A DNA stretch of 64,000 nt, taken from Mycobacterium sp. 1274756.6. GTDB lineage: Bacteria > Actinomycetota > Actinomycetes > Mycobacteriales > Mycobacteriaceae. Every line of letters starts with the position of its first letter. Position 1 is the first letter of the stretch. The position numbers were made by a program, and so were the translations under genes. Of this stretch, positions 45,304-53,304 are shown one piece after another. A model generated the notes under the pieces. That model did no database searches. It was not told where the DNA came from and saw only the letters and a list, made by a program, of their open reading frames with translations. The stretch spans positions 124,001-188,000 of the forward strand of contig NZ_LZLJ01000062.1 of NCBI RefSeq assembly GCF_001668625.1, read 5' to 3'.

Positions 45304-46494
45304 TCAGCCGGCCTTATCGAAAAGGCGCGTGATCAGCTTCTGTCGTGTCGCCCAGTCCGCACCGCGCAGGTCGGCATAGCCATGTTCGGTGACGATGATT
45401 TCGACGTCATGCGCCGGCGTAGACGCAGGTCGGCTCAGGTGGTCCACGAGCGGGGACCGGTTATGCAGGCGTGACGGAACTGCGATGATGGATAGTCCAT
45501 CGCGGTGCAATCGTGCCGCGCTGCAGTAGTCGGGATGCCCTCCGATGCCACCGACCACCTTGTTGCCGATGCCTTCCACGTTGATCTGACCGACCCGGTC
45601 GATCTCGACAGCCGTGTTGACCGCGATAAACGGGGCATCGCAGGCCAATCGGTTGATGTTGTGGGTGTGCTCGATACTCCTCAACACAGGTCGGCGGTCT
45701 GCCCACCGGTAGAGTTGCTGGCCGCCCAACAGATACGTCGCCGACGGAACGCCGAGGAGTAACCCCCGCCGGTCCAGATCAACGACTGCATCGGTCAGCA
45801 AACCTGTGTCGATCTGAAGGGGTACTGTCGTGCGCCGCAATAGCGCAGTACCCAATTGGCCCGGACCGCACTGGATTCGGGCACCTGATGGCACCCATTG
45901 GAGGACTCGATCAGCCAACTCGTCGTGTACGGGATCAGGCGGCACAGAGGGCACTTCCGCTGGTCTACATGCTGCGATTCCAACGATCTTGACTTGGCTG
46001 ACCGGGATGGGCTTCTCGGCGCTCGCAACCGGCGCGGTACGATCGAGCACCGCCCAGACCGGCACACCAGCATCAACCATTGCTCTCTGCCAAGACACCT
46101 CCGTGCAGAAGCGCAAGCCCTCGCCGTCCTCCGCCATTCGGGTGATCAACACGTCCGGCCGCAGGTGTCCCGCAAGCAGTCCGGGAATCGCCGCCATACT
46201 GGTCGGAACTGCCCGGACCATCGGGCTTGGGAGTAGTTTTCGCGTGCCCCAGCCCGGCATCAAGCTAATGACCTCGGCGAATGCGTCCGCCTCAAGCCCG
46301 TGTGGCGCCGTGGGCATCCACCCTAGAATTAGCGATACGCCGCCTCTTTCACGCGCAGCCATGCTCAACGTGCGACATACATCGGTGCCGTCGGCAAGCG
46401 TTCTCAACGCCCCGACGCCGTCTCCGAGCGCAATCCTGTACCCGCTGCGAAGCGTACGTCGAAGCATCTCCAGGAGCTCGTTGCGTTCCATCAC
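45304..46494 (-). CDS. Acetyl-CoA hydrolase/CoA-transferase family protein
   Basis: Protein of 396 residues in the acetyl-CoA hydrolase/4-hydroxybutyrate CoA-transferase family. The C-terminal domain is clear: NTAVEIDRVGQINVEGIGNKVVGGIGGHPDY (about 290, with the catalytic Glu in this stretch), IIAVPSRLHNRSPLVDHL and IIVTEHGYADLRGADWATRQKLI. It may move CoA between an intermediate and a free acid during catabolism. It lies downstream of the ferredoxin gene, same strand, 117 bases apart. Confidence 0.85.
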   Translation of the reverse strand: MMERNELLEMLRRTLRSGYRIALGDGVGALRTLADGTDVCRTLSMAARERGGVSLILGWMPTAPHGLEADAFAEVISLMPGWGTRKLLPSPMVRAVPTSMAAIPGLLAGHLRPDVLITRMAEDGEGLRFCTEVSWQRAMVDAGVPVWAVLDRTAPVASAEKPIPVSQVKIVGIAACRPAEVPSVPPDPVHDELADRVLQWVPSGARIQCGPGQLGTALLRRTTVPLQIDTGLLTDAVVDLDRRGLLLGVPSATYLLGGQQLYRWADRRPVLRSIEHTHNINRLACDAPFIAVNTAVEIDRVGQINVEGIGNKVVGGIGGHPDYCSAARLHRDGLSIIAVPSRLHNRSPLVDHLSRPASTPAHDVEIIVTEHGYADLRGADWATRQKLITRLFDKAG

Positions 46495-46611
46495 GCAAGG
46501 GCCATTTCGCCCCGCAGCCGGGCGTGGGACCGTGAGCGCCGGCTCGTAAGGCTTGAGTCAGCGGAACGACGGAGCGGGATCCGGCACAGTCCCCTGTTGC
46601 CGTCGGGGTCT

Positions 46612-46803
46612 TCAGTCATCGATCGACAGTGCCCCGGTCGGGCAGTTCCGCACGGCTTCCTCGGCGGCCGCCAGGTCGGCTGCACCCGGGCTTGTATTGA
46701 TTACGTGCGAGTAGCCGTCGTCGCCGATTCGGAACACTTCAGGCGCAGTCATCTCGCAAAGGCCGATACCTTGACACTTGGTTCGGTCCACTCGGATTGC
46801 CAT
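46612..46803 (-). CDS. 3Fe-4S-type ferredoxin, likely P450 partner
   Basis: A 63-residue ferredoxin. Only three ligand cysteines are present: two in CQGIGLC (residues 10 and 16) and one in NCPTGAL (about 54); Gly stands where a 4Fe-4S protein has its second Cys, so a [3Fe-4S] cluster is expected. Mycobacterial P450s commonly use this type. It is the only ferredoxin in the island, so it probably feeds the P450 at 14396-15655. GAGGAGA lies 8 nt before the ATG. Confidence 0.92.
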   Translation of the reverse strand: MAIRVDRTKCQGIGLCEMTAPEVFRIGDDGYSHVINTSPGAADLAAAEEAVRNCPTGALSIDD

Positions 46804-47149
46804 CAGAACAATCTCCTCAATACATTAATCGTGTATCCGGCGCAGTCGTGCAACACAAGCCTGACCGCCCGGCTACCCGCGGCCGAAGCTTCGGACTCTC
46901 CCATTCGGCTCCGAATACGGCTCCGGCACAGTGACGTAACGACTTTTCCTCGCCCCAGACCCTTTCTGTCTCAACCAACGCTGGCCCGGCCGTACGGACC
47001 CCCAGGTTCTACGCGGCTCAAATTCACGGTTCGAGATCGTCGTCGCGGCAAGCAACCTCAGCCTCCGCCCGCCCGCCACAACACCAGCTGAGGTCCTTCC
47101 ACTTCATCGCGTCGGCTTATTTTTGAATCCATTTTAAACGCTATCACGA
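46804..47149. other. Promoter region before ferredoxin gene
   Basis: 346 bases without a supported gene. ATACA-TTAATCG-TGTAT (46820-46836) is an inverted repeat 16 bases before the ferredoxin ATG and overlaps a minus-strand TAATGT that may be the -10. A second, island-type repeat lies at 47123-47138. Confidence 0.45.
47123..47138. promoter_or_regulatory. Weak island operator candidate before ferredoxin
   Basis: TTGAATC-CA-TTTTAAA matches the island repeat at 11 of 14 arm positions, about 320 bases before the ferredoxin start. The distance makes its role less certain than for the other sites. Confidence 0.3.
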
Positions 47150-48127
47150 TTATTCGTCGAACAGGCCGGTGGCCCGGCCCAGGGCCGCGGCGGCCGTCTG
47201 ACGCAGCCCGGCGATGATCGACGCGACCGGCGGCGCGTCGCGCACCTGACCGACCCCCTCGCCGACGATCACCGCGGCGGTGTCGAAATCCTCGGTGGCG
47301 ACCGCACGGTCATAGGCGTCTCGCGCTTCGGGCAGCACCGCCCGCAGTTCGTCCTCACGCCCGTGCCAGCGGCGGGTGGTGTCGTTGCCCAGCGTGCGGA
47401 TGCCGTAGCCCGGCGGCCAGTCCCGACCGCGAAGCAGGTCGAACACCGCCGAGCGGACCGTCTCGTCGCCGCCGGCCGCGGCCGCGCGCCGCTGCGCCGC
47501 CCGGCTGACCAGCGCTTCCCGGCTGGACCAGAACCGCGTCCCCATCAACACGGCGTCGGCGCCGAGCACCAGCGCAGCCGCCAGCCCGCGGCCATCGACG
47601 ATCCCGCCGGCGGCGAGCAGCGGCAAACCCGGGCGCCGGTCCGCGATCAGCCCGGCGACCTCGGGAACCAAGGTGACGGTGGACCGCTGCCCGGTGCCGT
47701 GCCCGCCGGCGGCATCGCCTTGCGCGATCACCGCGTCGATGTCGAGGTCCAGGGCGGCCGCGGCCCCGGCCACCGAATGCACCTGCAGGACCACCTTGCG
47801 TCCCGCGTCGCGGATCTGCGGGATGAACTCTCCCGGGTCGCCGAAGGACAACATGATCGGGTCGGCGCCCGCCCCCAGCGCCGCAGCCAGCAGCGACGGG
47901 TCCTGCCGCAGGCTCCAGGTGATGAAACCGCAGCCGACCCGCTGATCCGCGGCGTTGGCCAGCTCGTCGCGCAACCACCGGTGATCGCCGTAGCCGCCGC
48001 CGACGACGCCCAGCCCGCCGGCCGCACTGACCGCGGCGGCGAGCCGGCCACCGCTGACCCCCGCCATCGGCGCGAGCATGACCGGCACGTTGACCCCGAA
48101 GGTCGAGCAGAAGCGGTTCTGCCCCAT
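47150..48127 (-). CDS. Nitronate monooxygenase (NPD-like) family protein
   Basis: FMN-dependent TIM-barrel protein of 325 residues. LAPMAGVSGGRLAAAVSAAGGLGVVGGGYG is the N-terminal family signature, the catalytic His is in QGDAAGGHGTG (about 143), and AAGGIVDGRGLAAALVLGADAVLMGTRF binds the FMN phosphate. It detoxifies alkyl nitronates in characterised members; some relatives act on acyl-CoA. High G+C like the right flank, with GGAAGGGG 3 nt before the ATG, so it belongs to the core side. Confidence 0.88.
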   Translation of the reverse strand: MGQNRFCSTFGVNVPVMLAPMAGVSGGRLAAAVSAAGGLGVVGGGYGDHRWLRDELANAADQRVGCGFITWSLRQDPSLLAAALGAGADPIMLSFGDPGEFIPQIRDAGRKVVLQVHSVAGAAAALDLDIDAVIAQGDAAGGHGTGQRSTVTLVPEVAGLIADRRPGLPLLAAGGIVDGRGLAAALVLGADAVLMGTRFWSSREALVSRAAQRRAAAAGGDETVRSAVFDLLRGRDWPPGYGIRTLGNDTTRRWHGREDELRAVLPEARDAYDRAVATEDFDTAAVIVGEGVGQVRDAPPVASIIAGLRQTAAAALGRATGLFDE

Positions 48128-48153
48128 GCCGCCCCTTCCGGCCCGCCGCCCGC

Positions 48154-48765
48154 CTAGACCATCGCCCGGCGGCCCGCGAACGCCCGGCCCAAAGTCAGTT
48201 CGTCGGCGAATTCCAGGTCTCCGCCCATCGGCAGTCCCGAGGCCAGCCGGGTGACGGTGAGACCGGGGATGTCGCGCATGATGCGCACCAGGTAGGTGGC
48301 GGTGGCCTCGCCCTCGGTGTTGGGGTCGGTGGCGATGATGACCTCGGTGACGTCCACCCCGTCGACCCGCTCGCCGAGGCGGTTGAGCAACTCCCGGATG
48401 CGCAACTGATCCGGCCCGATACCGGACAGCGGGTCCAGCGCCCCGCCGAGCACGTGGTAGCGGCCGCGGAACTCCCGGGTGCGTTCGATGGCCTGTACGT
48501 CGCGGGGTTCCTCGACCACGCAGATCTGGCTGGCGTCGCGGCGCGGGTCACCGCAGATACGGCAGCGCTCGGCGTCGGCGACATTGCCGCAGACCTCGCA
48601 GAACTGCACCCCGTCGCGCACCCGGGTCAGCACCGCGGTGAGCCGGTCGATCTCCGGCGGCTCCACGGTCAGCAGGTGGAACGCGATGCGCTGGGCGCTT
48701 TTGGGCCCGATGCCGGGCAGCTTGCCCAGCTCGTCGATCAGGTCCTGGACCGGCCCCTCAAACAT
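48154..48765 (-). CDS. recR: Recombination mediator RecR
   Basis: RecR of 203 residues: N-terminal HhH ([21 protein letters not shown]), C4 zinc finger ([16 protein letters not shown], about 57), and a Toprim domain ([28 protein letters not shown], then [18 protein letters not shown]). It works with RecO/RecF in gap repair. It is 11 bases after ybaB, the usual pair (Rv3716c-Rv3715c). Confidence 0.97.
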   Translation of the reverse strand: MFEGPVQDLIDELGKLPGIGPKSAQRIAFHLLTVEPPEIDRLTAVLTRVRDGVQFCEVCGNVADAERCRICGDPRRDASQICVVEEPRDVQAIERTREFRGRYHVLGGALDPLSGIGPDQLRIRELLNRLGERVDGVDVTEVIIATDPNTEGEATATYLVRIMRDIPGLTVTRLASGLPMGGDLEFADELTLGRAFAGRRAMV

Positions 48766-48776
48766 GCCGGCTCACA

Positions 48777-49112
48777 TCAGGGCTTCGGCATGCCCAGCGC
48801 GTCGCCCATGCCGCCGGCCAGCGGACCGAGCCGCTGCTGGGCCAGCGCGGTCACCTTCGCCGAGGCGTCGGCCAGCGCTCCCACGATCAGGTCCTGCAGG
48901 GTCTCGATGTCCTCGGGGTCGACGACCTTGGGGTCGATGGTCATCGCGACCACCTCGCCGCTGCCCTTGACGGTGGCCTGCACCAGCCCACCGCCGGCCT
49001 GGCCGTGGACATCGGTGTTGGCCAGCTCCTGCTGCGCGGCGATGAGCTGCTGCTGCATCTGCTGCGCCTGGGCGAGCAACGCCGACATGTCGGGTTGGCT
49101 TCCGGGTTGCAT
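48777..49112 (-). CDS. YbaB/EbfC nucleoid-associated protein
   Basis: A 111-residue DNA-binding protein. It has the coiled-coil [22 protein letters not shown] and the core [36 protein letters not shown]. It binds DNA as a dimer and is almost always next to recR. AAGGGGA precedes the ATG at 49112 by 6 nt. Confidence 0.95.
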   Translation of the reverse strand: MQPGSQPDMSALLAQAQQMQQQLIAAQQELANTDVHGQAGGGLVQATVKGSGEVVAMTIDPKVVDPEDIETLQDLIVGALADASAKVTALAQQRLGPLAGGMGDALGMPKP

Positions 49113-49210
49113 GGCAGTCCCCTTGCGTCTTGGTCTCGACTTGGTTTCGCCTTGGAATCAAGGTCGGTTCGAAGTCTCCAGCCTAGACGCCGGCGGGCTA
49201 CCGTGGCGCC

Positions 49211-49963
49211 GTGCGTGCACCAGTTCTCCCGCGTGTCGGAGTCGCGATCCTCTCCGGCCTGCTCGCCGTCGCCACGGTGGCGCTGCCGGCGCGGGCCGTC
49301 GCCGCGCCCAACGTCGCAGGCAAGATCGTGTTCCTCGACCCGGGGCACAACGGCGCCAACGACGCCTCGATCAACCGGCAGGTGCCCACCGGCCGCGGCG
49401 GCACCAAGGACTGCCAGACCAGCGGCACCAGCAGCGACGACGGCTACCCCGAACACACGTTCACCTGGGAGACCACCCTGCTGATCCGCCAGATGCTCAC
49501 CCAGCAGGGGGTGCGCACCGCGCTGTCCCGCGGCAACGACAACGCCGTCGGCGCCTGCGTCGACGAGCGCGCCGCCATGGCCAACCGGCTGCGCCCCAAC
49601 GCGATCGTCTCCATCCACGCCGACGGCGGCCCCAGCACCGGGCGCGGCTTCCACGTCAACTACTCCGCGCCGCCGCTGAACCAGGCCCAGGCCGGTCCGG
49701 CGGTGCAGTTCGCCCGGGTGATGCGCGACCAACTGGCCGCCTCGGGCATCCCGCCGGCCACCTACATCGGCGAGAACGGCCTGAAGGGCCGCTCGGATCT
49801 GGCCGGGCTGAACCTGGCGCAGTTCCCGTCGATCCTGGTGGAGTTGGGCAACATGAAGAACCCCGCCGATTCGGCGTTGATGAAGACCCCGGCGGGCCGG
49901 CAGAAGTACGCCGAGGCGGTCACCCGCGGCATCATCAGCTACCTGAGCGCGCAAGCGGCCTGA
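49211..49963 (+). CDS. N-acetylmuramoyl-L-alanine amidase, Rv3717/Ami1-like
   Basis: Zinc amidase (Amidase_3) of 250 residues that cuts the bond between MurNAc and the stem peptide outside the membrane. Signal peptide about 1-31 (ending ARAVAAP); zinc ligands in LDPGHNG (His, about 45), PEHTF (Glu, about 81) and SIHADGG (His, about 136); catalytic Glu in LVELGNMKN (about 216). TACCGT lies 6 nt before the GTG start, so the mRNA is probably leaderless. Divergent from ybaB. Confidence 0.94.
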   Translation: MRAPVLPRVGVAILSGLLAVATVALPARAVAAPNVAGKIVFLDPGHNGANDASINRQVPTGRGGTKDCQTSGTSSDDGYPEHTFTWETTLLIRQMLTQQGVRTALSRGNDNAVGACVDERAAMANRLRPNAIVSIHADGGPSTGRGFHVNYSAPPLNQAQAGPAVQFARVMRDQLAASGIPPATYIGENGLKGRSDLAGLNLAQFPSILVELGNMKNPADSALMKTPAGRQKYAEAVTRGIISYLSAQAA

Positions 49964-49974
49964 GCCGGCCGGGT

Positions 49975-50412
49975 TTAGCCCTCGACTTCCTTCTTGAGGT
50001 TGTCGAGCAACTCGCCCTGGATGCGTTTGAGGCCGAGCGGGGCGAAGATGCCCTCGAAGAAGCCCTTCACCCCGCCGGCACCGGTCCAGGTGGTGGTGAG
50101 GGTGACGCTGCAGCCCGGGCCCGCCGGGGCGACGGTCCAGTTCATCACCATCGTGGAGTTGGCGTCCTTCTCGATGACGGCGTGCCCGGCCACGTCGACA
50201 TTGACCTGCACGTCGCGGACCCGTGATTTGGTGGCTTGCAGTCGCCAGGCGGCGACCGTGCCCTGCCCCTGGCCGCCCTCGAGCACCTGGTAGTCGCTGT
50301 AGGCGGCGGGCAGGATCCGCGGCCGGACCTTCTGGTAGTCGGCGACCGCGTCGAGTACCGGCGCCACCTCGGCGTTGATCAACACGGTGCTGGCGGCACT
50401 GACCTGTCCCAT
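49975..50412 (-). CDS. SRPBCC-fold protein (Rv3718c-like)
   Basis: A 145-residue START/Bet v1-like protein. It starts with beta strand and helices (STVLINAEVAPVLDAVADYQKVRPRILP) and ends with the long C-terminal helix (FFEGIFAPLGLKRIQGELLDNLKKEVEG) that closes a lipid-binding pocket. AGGAG lies 8 nt before the ATG. Same place as Rv3718c; ligand unknown. Convergent with the amidase gene, with 11 bases between. Confidence 0.9.
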   Translation of the reverse strand: MGQVSAASTVLINAEVAPVLDAVADYQKVRPRILPAAYSDYQVLEGGQGQGTVAAWRLQATKSRVRDVQVNVDVAGHAVIEKDANSTMVMNWTVAPAGPGCSVTLTTTWTGAGGVKGFFEGIFAPLGLKRIQGELLDNLKKEVEG

Positions 50413-50513
50413 CGGGTGAATCTCCTGTCGTCACGGGTGCGACGGCGCCACGGCCGCTCGCGGGCCGCCCGGCATCCGTGCACAGCCCGCGGCCCGCGAC
50501 TAGCGTATATGCG

Positions 50514-51893
50514 GTGGGGATCAGGGCAGGAGCGGGCGAGGCGGCGCACGCGGCGGGGGTGCAGCGACTACTCGACAGCTACCGTGCCATTCCCGCCGCC
50601 GCGCCGGTACGGCTGGCCAAACCGACCTCGAATCTGTTCCGCCACCGCACGAAGGTCGCCGCGCCGGGGTTGGACACCTCCGGACTGACCGACGTGGTGG
50701 CGGTGGACTCGAAAACCCGCACCGCCGACGTGGCCGGGATGTGCACCTACGAGGATCTGGTCGCCGCGACCCTGCCCTACGGGCTGTCGCCGCTGGTGGT
50801 GCCGCAGTTGAAGACCATCACCCTCGGCGGCGCGGTCACCGGGCTGGGCATCGAGTCGGCGTCGTTTCGCAACGGGCTGCCGCACGAGTCGGTGCGGGAG
50901 ATGGACGTGCTGACCGGCGCCGGTGAGTTGCTCACCATCTCCCCCGACGCGCACCCCGATCTGTTCCGGGCCTTCCCCAACTCCTACGGCACCCTCGGGT
51001 ATGCCACCCGGCTGCGCATCGAACTGGAGAGCGTCGAACCGTTCGTGACGCTGCACCACATCCGGTTCCATTCCGTGCCCGAGCTCATCGCGGCGGCCGA
51101 ACGGGTCATCGACACCGGCGGGTTCCACGGCCGACGGGTCGACTACCTCGACGGGGTGGTGTTCAGCGCCCAGGAGAGTTACCTGTGCCTGGGGATCCGG
51201 ACCGCCACGCCCGGCCCGGTCAGCGACTACACCGGCCAGGACATCTACTACCGGTCGATCCAGCACCCGGACGGGATCCGCGACGACCGACTGACCATCC
51301 ATGACTACTTCTGGCGCTGGGACACCGACTGGTTCTGGTGCTCGCGCGCCTTCGGGGCACAGAACCCGCGGGTGCGACGCTGGTGGCCGCGCCGCCTGCG
51401 CCGCAGCAGCGTCTACTGGAAGCTGATCGGCTACGACCAGCGGTTCGCTATCGCCGACCGCATCGAGCGGCTCAACGGGCGCCCACCGCGGGAGCGGGTG
51501 GTGCAGGACATCGAGGTGCCCATCGAGCGCTGCGCGGAGTTCTTGACCTGGTTTCTCGACACCATCCCGATCGAGCCGCTGTGGATCTGCCCGCTGCGGC
51601 TGCGTGACTCCGCCGCGTGGCCGCTGTATCCACTGCGACCTGGCCACAGCTACGTCAACGTCGGGTTCTGGTCGTCGGTGCCGGCCGGCGGCACGCCCGG
51701 CGCGACCAACCGGCTCATCGAGGCCAAGGTCAGCGAGCTGGGCGGCCACAAATCGTTGTATTCCGAATCCTTTTACGGGCGTGAGGAATTCACCGACCTC
51801 TACGGCGGTGAGACCTACCGGACGGTGAAGAAGACCTACGATCCCGACGGACGATTACTCGATCTCTACGCCAAGGCGGTGCAGCGACGGTGA
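50514..51893 (+). CDS. FAD-binding oxidoreductase, BfaA/TmsA-like (Rv3719)
   Basis: FAD-linked oxidoreductase of 459 residues (VAO-type N-terminal domain: VVAVDSKTRTADVAGMCTYEDLVAATLPYGLSPLVVPQLKTITLGGAVTG). Its partner is the SAM-dependent methyltransferase gene that overlaps it (GTGA). In mycobacteria and relatives such a pair makes 10-methylstearic (tuberculostearic) acid: the methyltransferase adds methylene to oleate and the flavoprotein reduces it. GTG at 50514 is chosen because TAGCGT lies 7 nt upstream (leaderless); a GTG at 50478 would add 12 residues. Confidence 0.85.
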   Translation: MGIRAGAGEAAHAAGVQRLLDSYRAIPAAAPVRLAKPTSNLFRHRTKVAAPGLDTSGLTDVVAVDSKTRTADVAGMCTYEDLVAATLPYGLSPLVVPQLKTITLGGAVTGLGIESASFRNGLPHESVREMDVLTGAGELLTISPDAHPDLFRAFPNSYGTLGYATRLRIELESVEPFVTLHHIRFHSVPELIAAAERVIDTGGFHGRRVDYLDGVVFSAQESYLCLGIRTATPGPVSDYTGQDIYYRSIQHPDGIRDDRLTIHDYFWRWDTDWFWCSRAFGAQNPRVRRWWPRRLRRSSVYWKLIGYDQRFAIADRIERLNGRPPRERVVQDIEVPIERCAEFLTWFLDTIPIEPLWICPLRLRDSAAWPLYPLRPGHSYVNVGFWSSVPAGGTPGATNRLIEAKVSELGGHKSLYSESFYGREEFTDLYGGETYRTVKKTYDPDGRLLDLYAKAVQRR

Positions 51894-53200
51894 CCACGTT
51901 CAAGCAGCCCACCGGAACGAGGGGCCGGCTGAGCCTCGCGGAGATCGTCGAGATCTTCGCCCAGGGCGGTCGACTGCCGTTGAAGTTCACCGCCTACGAC
52001 GGCAGCGTCGCCGGCCCCGCGGACGCCGAACTGGGACTGGACCTGCTGACCCCGCGCGGGGTCACCTATCTGGCCACCGCCCCCGGGGATCTGGGTCTGG
52101 CGCGCGCCTACATCGCCGGTGACCTGCAGACCCACGGGGTGCATCCGGGCGACCCGCACAGACTGCTGCACGCCTTGGCCGACCGGCTGGAGTTCAACCG
52201 GCCGCCGGCGCTGGTGATGGCCAACATCATCCGCTCCATCGGCCTGGAACGGCTGATCCCGGTGGCCCCGCCCCCACAGGAGGCCCGACCGCGGTGGCGG
52301 CGCGTGATCGAGGGATTGCGGCACTCCAAAACCCGTGACGCCGAGGCCATTCACCACCACTACGACGTCTCCAACACCTTCTACGAATGGGTGCTGGGCC
52401 CGTCGATGACCTACACCTGCGCGCTCTACCCGCACCCCGACGCGACGCTGGAGGAGGCCCAGGAGAACAAGTACCGGCTGATCTTCGACAAGCTGCGGCT
52501 GAAGCCCGGGGACCGGCTGCTCGATGTCGGCTGCGGCTGGGGCGGCATGGTGCGCTACGCCGCGCGCCGCGGGGTGCGGGCCATCGGCGCCACCCTCTCG
52601 GCCGAACAGGCCCAATGGGCGCGCCAGGCCATCGCCGCCGAGGGGTTGGGCGAGCTCGCGGAGGTGCGCCACTGCGACTACCGCGATGTCGGCGAAGCCG
52701 GATTCGACGCGGTTTCCTCGATCGGGTTGACCGAGCACATCGGGGTGGCCAACTACCCGGCCTACTTCGGTTTCCTGCATGCCAAGCTGCGTACCGGCGG
52801 GCTGCTGCTCAATCACTGCATCACCCGCCGCGACAACACCCACACGTTCAGCGCCGGCGGGTTCATCGACCGCTACGTGTTCCCCGACGGGGAGCTCACC
52901 GGTTCGGGGCGCATCGTCAGCGCGATCCAGGACGTCGGCCTGGAGGTGCTGCACGAGGAGAACCTGCGCCACCACTACGCGTTGACGCTGCGCGACTGGT
53001 GTTCAAACCTGGTGGCGCACTGGGATGATGCGGTCGCCGAGGTGGGGCTGGCCACCGCCAAGGTGTGGGGTCTGTACATGGCCGGCTCACGGGTCGGGTT
53101 CGAGCACAACGCCATCCAGCTCCACCATGTGCTGGCGGTCAAGACCGACGAGCGCGGCCACGACGGCGGACTGCCGCTTCGACCCTGGTGGCAGCCGTAG
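51890..53200 (+). CDS. Cyclopropane/10-methyl fatty acid synthase, BfaB/TmsB-like (Rv3720)
   Basis: SAM-dependent lipid methyltransferase of 436 residues. Conserved blocks: HHHYDVSNTFYEWVLGPSMTYTCALY (about 155), SAM site LLDVGCGWGGMVRYAA (about 210), SSIGLTEHIG, NHCITRRDN, FIDRYVFPDGELTGSG. It acts on phospholipid-bound oleoyl chains. It overlaps the flavoprotein gene by 4 bases, which supports the tuberculostearate role over simple cyclopropanation. Confidence 0.92.
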   Translation: MTTFKQPTGTRGRLSLAEIVEIFAQGGRLPLKFTAYDGSVAGPADAELGLDLLTPRGVTYLATAPGDLGLARAYIAGDLQTHGVHPGDPHRLLHALADRLEFNRPPALVMANIIRSIGLERLIPVAPPPQEARPRWRRVIEGLRHSKTRDAEAIHHHYDVSNTFYEWVLGPSMTYTCALYPHPDATLEEAQENKYRLIFDKLRLKPGDRLLDVGCGWGGMVRYAARRGVRAIGATLSAEQAQWARQAIAAEGLGELAEVRHCDYRDVGEAGFDAVSSIGLTEHIGVANYPAYFGFLHAKLRTGGLLLNHCITRRDNTHTFSAGGFIDRYVFPDGELTGSGRIVSAIQDVGLEVLHEENLRHHYALTLRDWCSNLVAHWDDAVAEVGLATAKVWGLYMAGSRVGFEHNAIQLHHVLAVKTDERGHDGGLPLRPWWQP

Positions 53201-53264
53201 TCACGCTGCTTCGGCCCATGTCGCGGGGCTGAGCGAACGGCCACCACAAACTCGGCGCTGCCGG

Positions 53265-53304
53265 TACCGTCGGTGGAATGCGGCCGAAGAGCTGGCGATG
53301 CTGA
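53265..53304 (+). promoter_or_regulatory. Leaderless 8-codon upstream frame before ABC permease
   Basis: TACCGT (53265-53270) lies 7 nt before an ATG at 53278 that opens MRPKSWRC and stops at 53304. The stop lies past the permease ATG at 53298, in another frame, so the two frames overlap by 7 bases. Ribosomes ending this peptide would be placed at the permease start. Confidence 0.4.

Noticed and set aside
12204..47149. Island as a cholesterol (Mce4/KstR-type) cluster
   Set aside because: No ring-degrading genes (kstD, kshA/B, hsaA-D) and no KstR-type AAC-N2-GTT operators were seen; only the general lipid logic is shared.
48454..50226. 590-codon plus-strand frame across recR, ybaB and the amidase gene
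   Set aside because: Runs antisense and out of frame through three recognisable genes; composition is arginine/proline noise.
48941..50434. 497-codon minus-strand frame opposite the amidase gene
   Set aside because: Overlaps the amidase and SRPBCC genes, which have clear motifs; no start signal or family.
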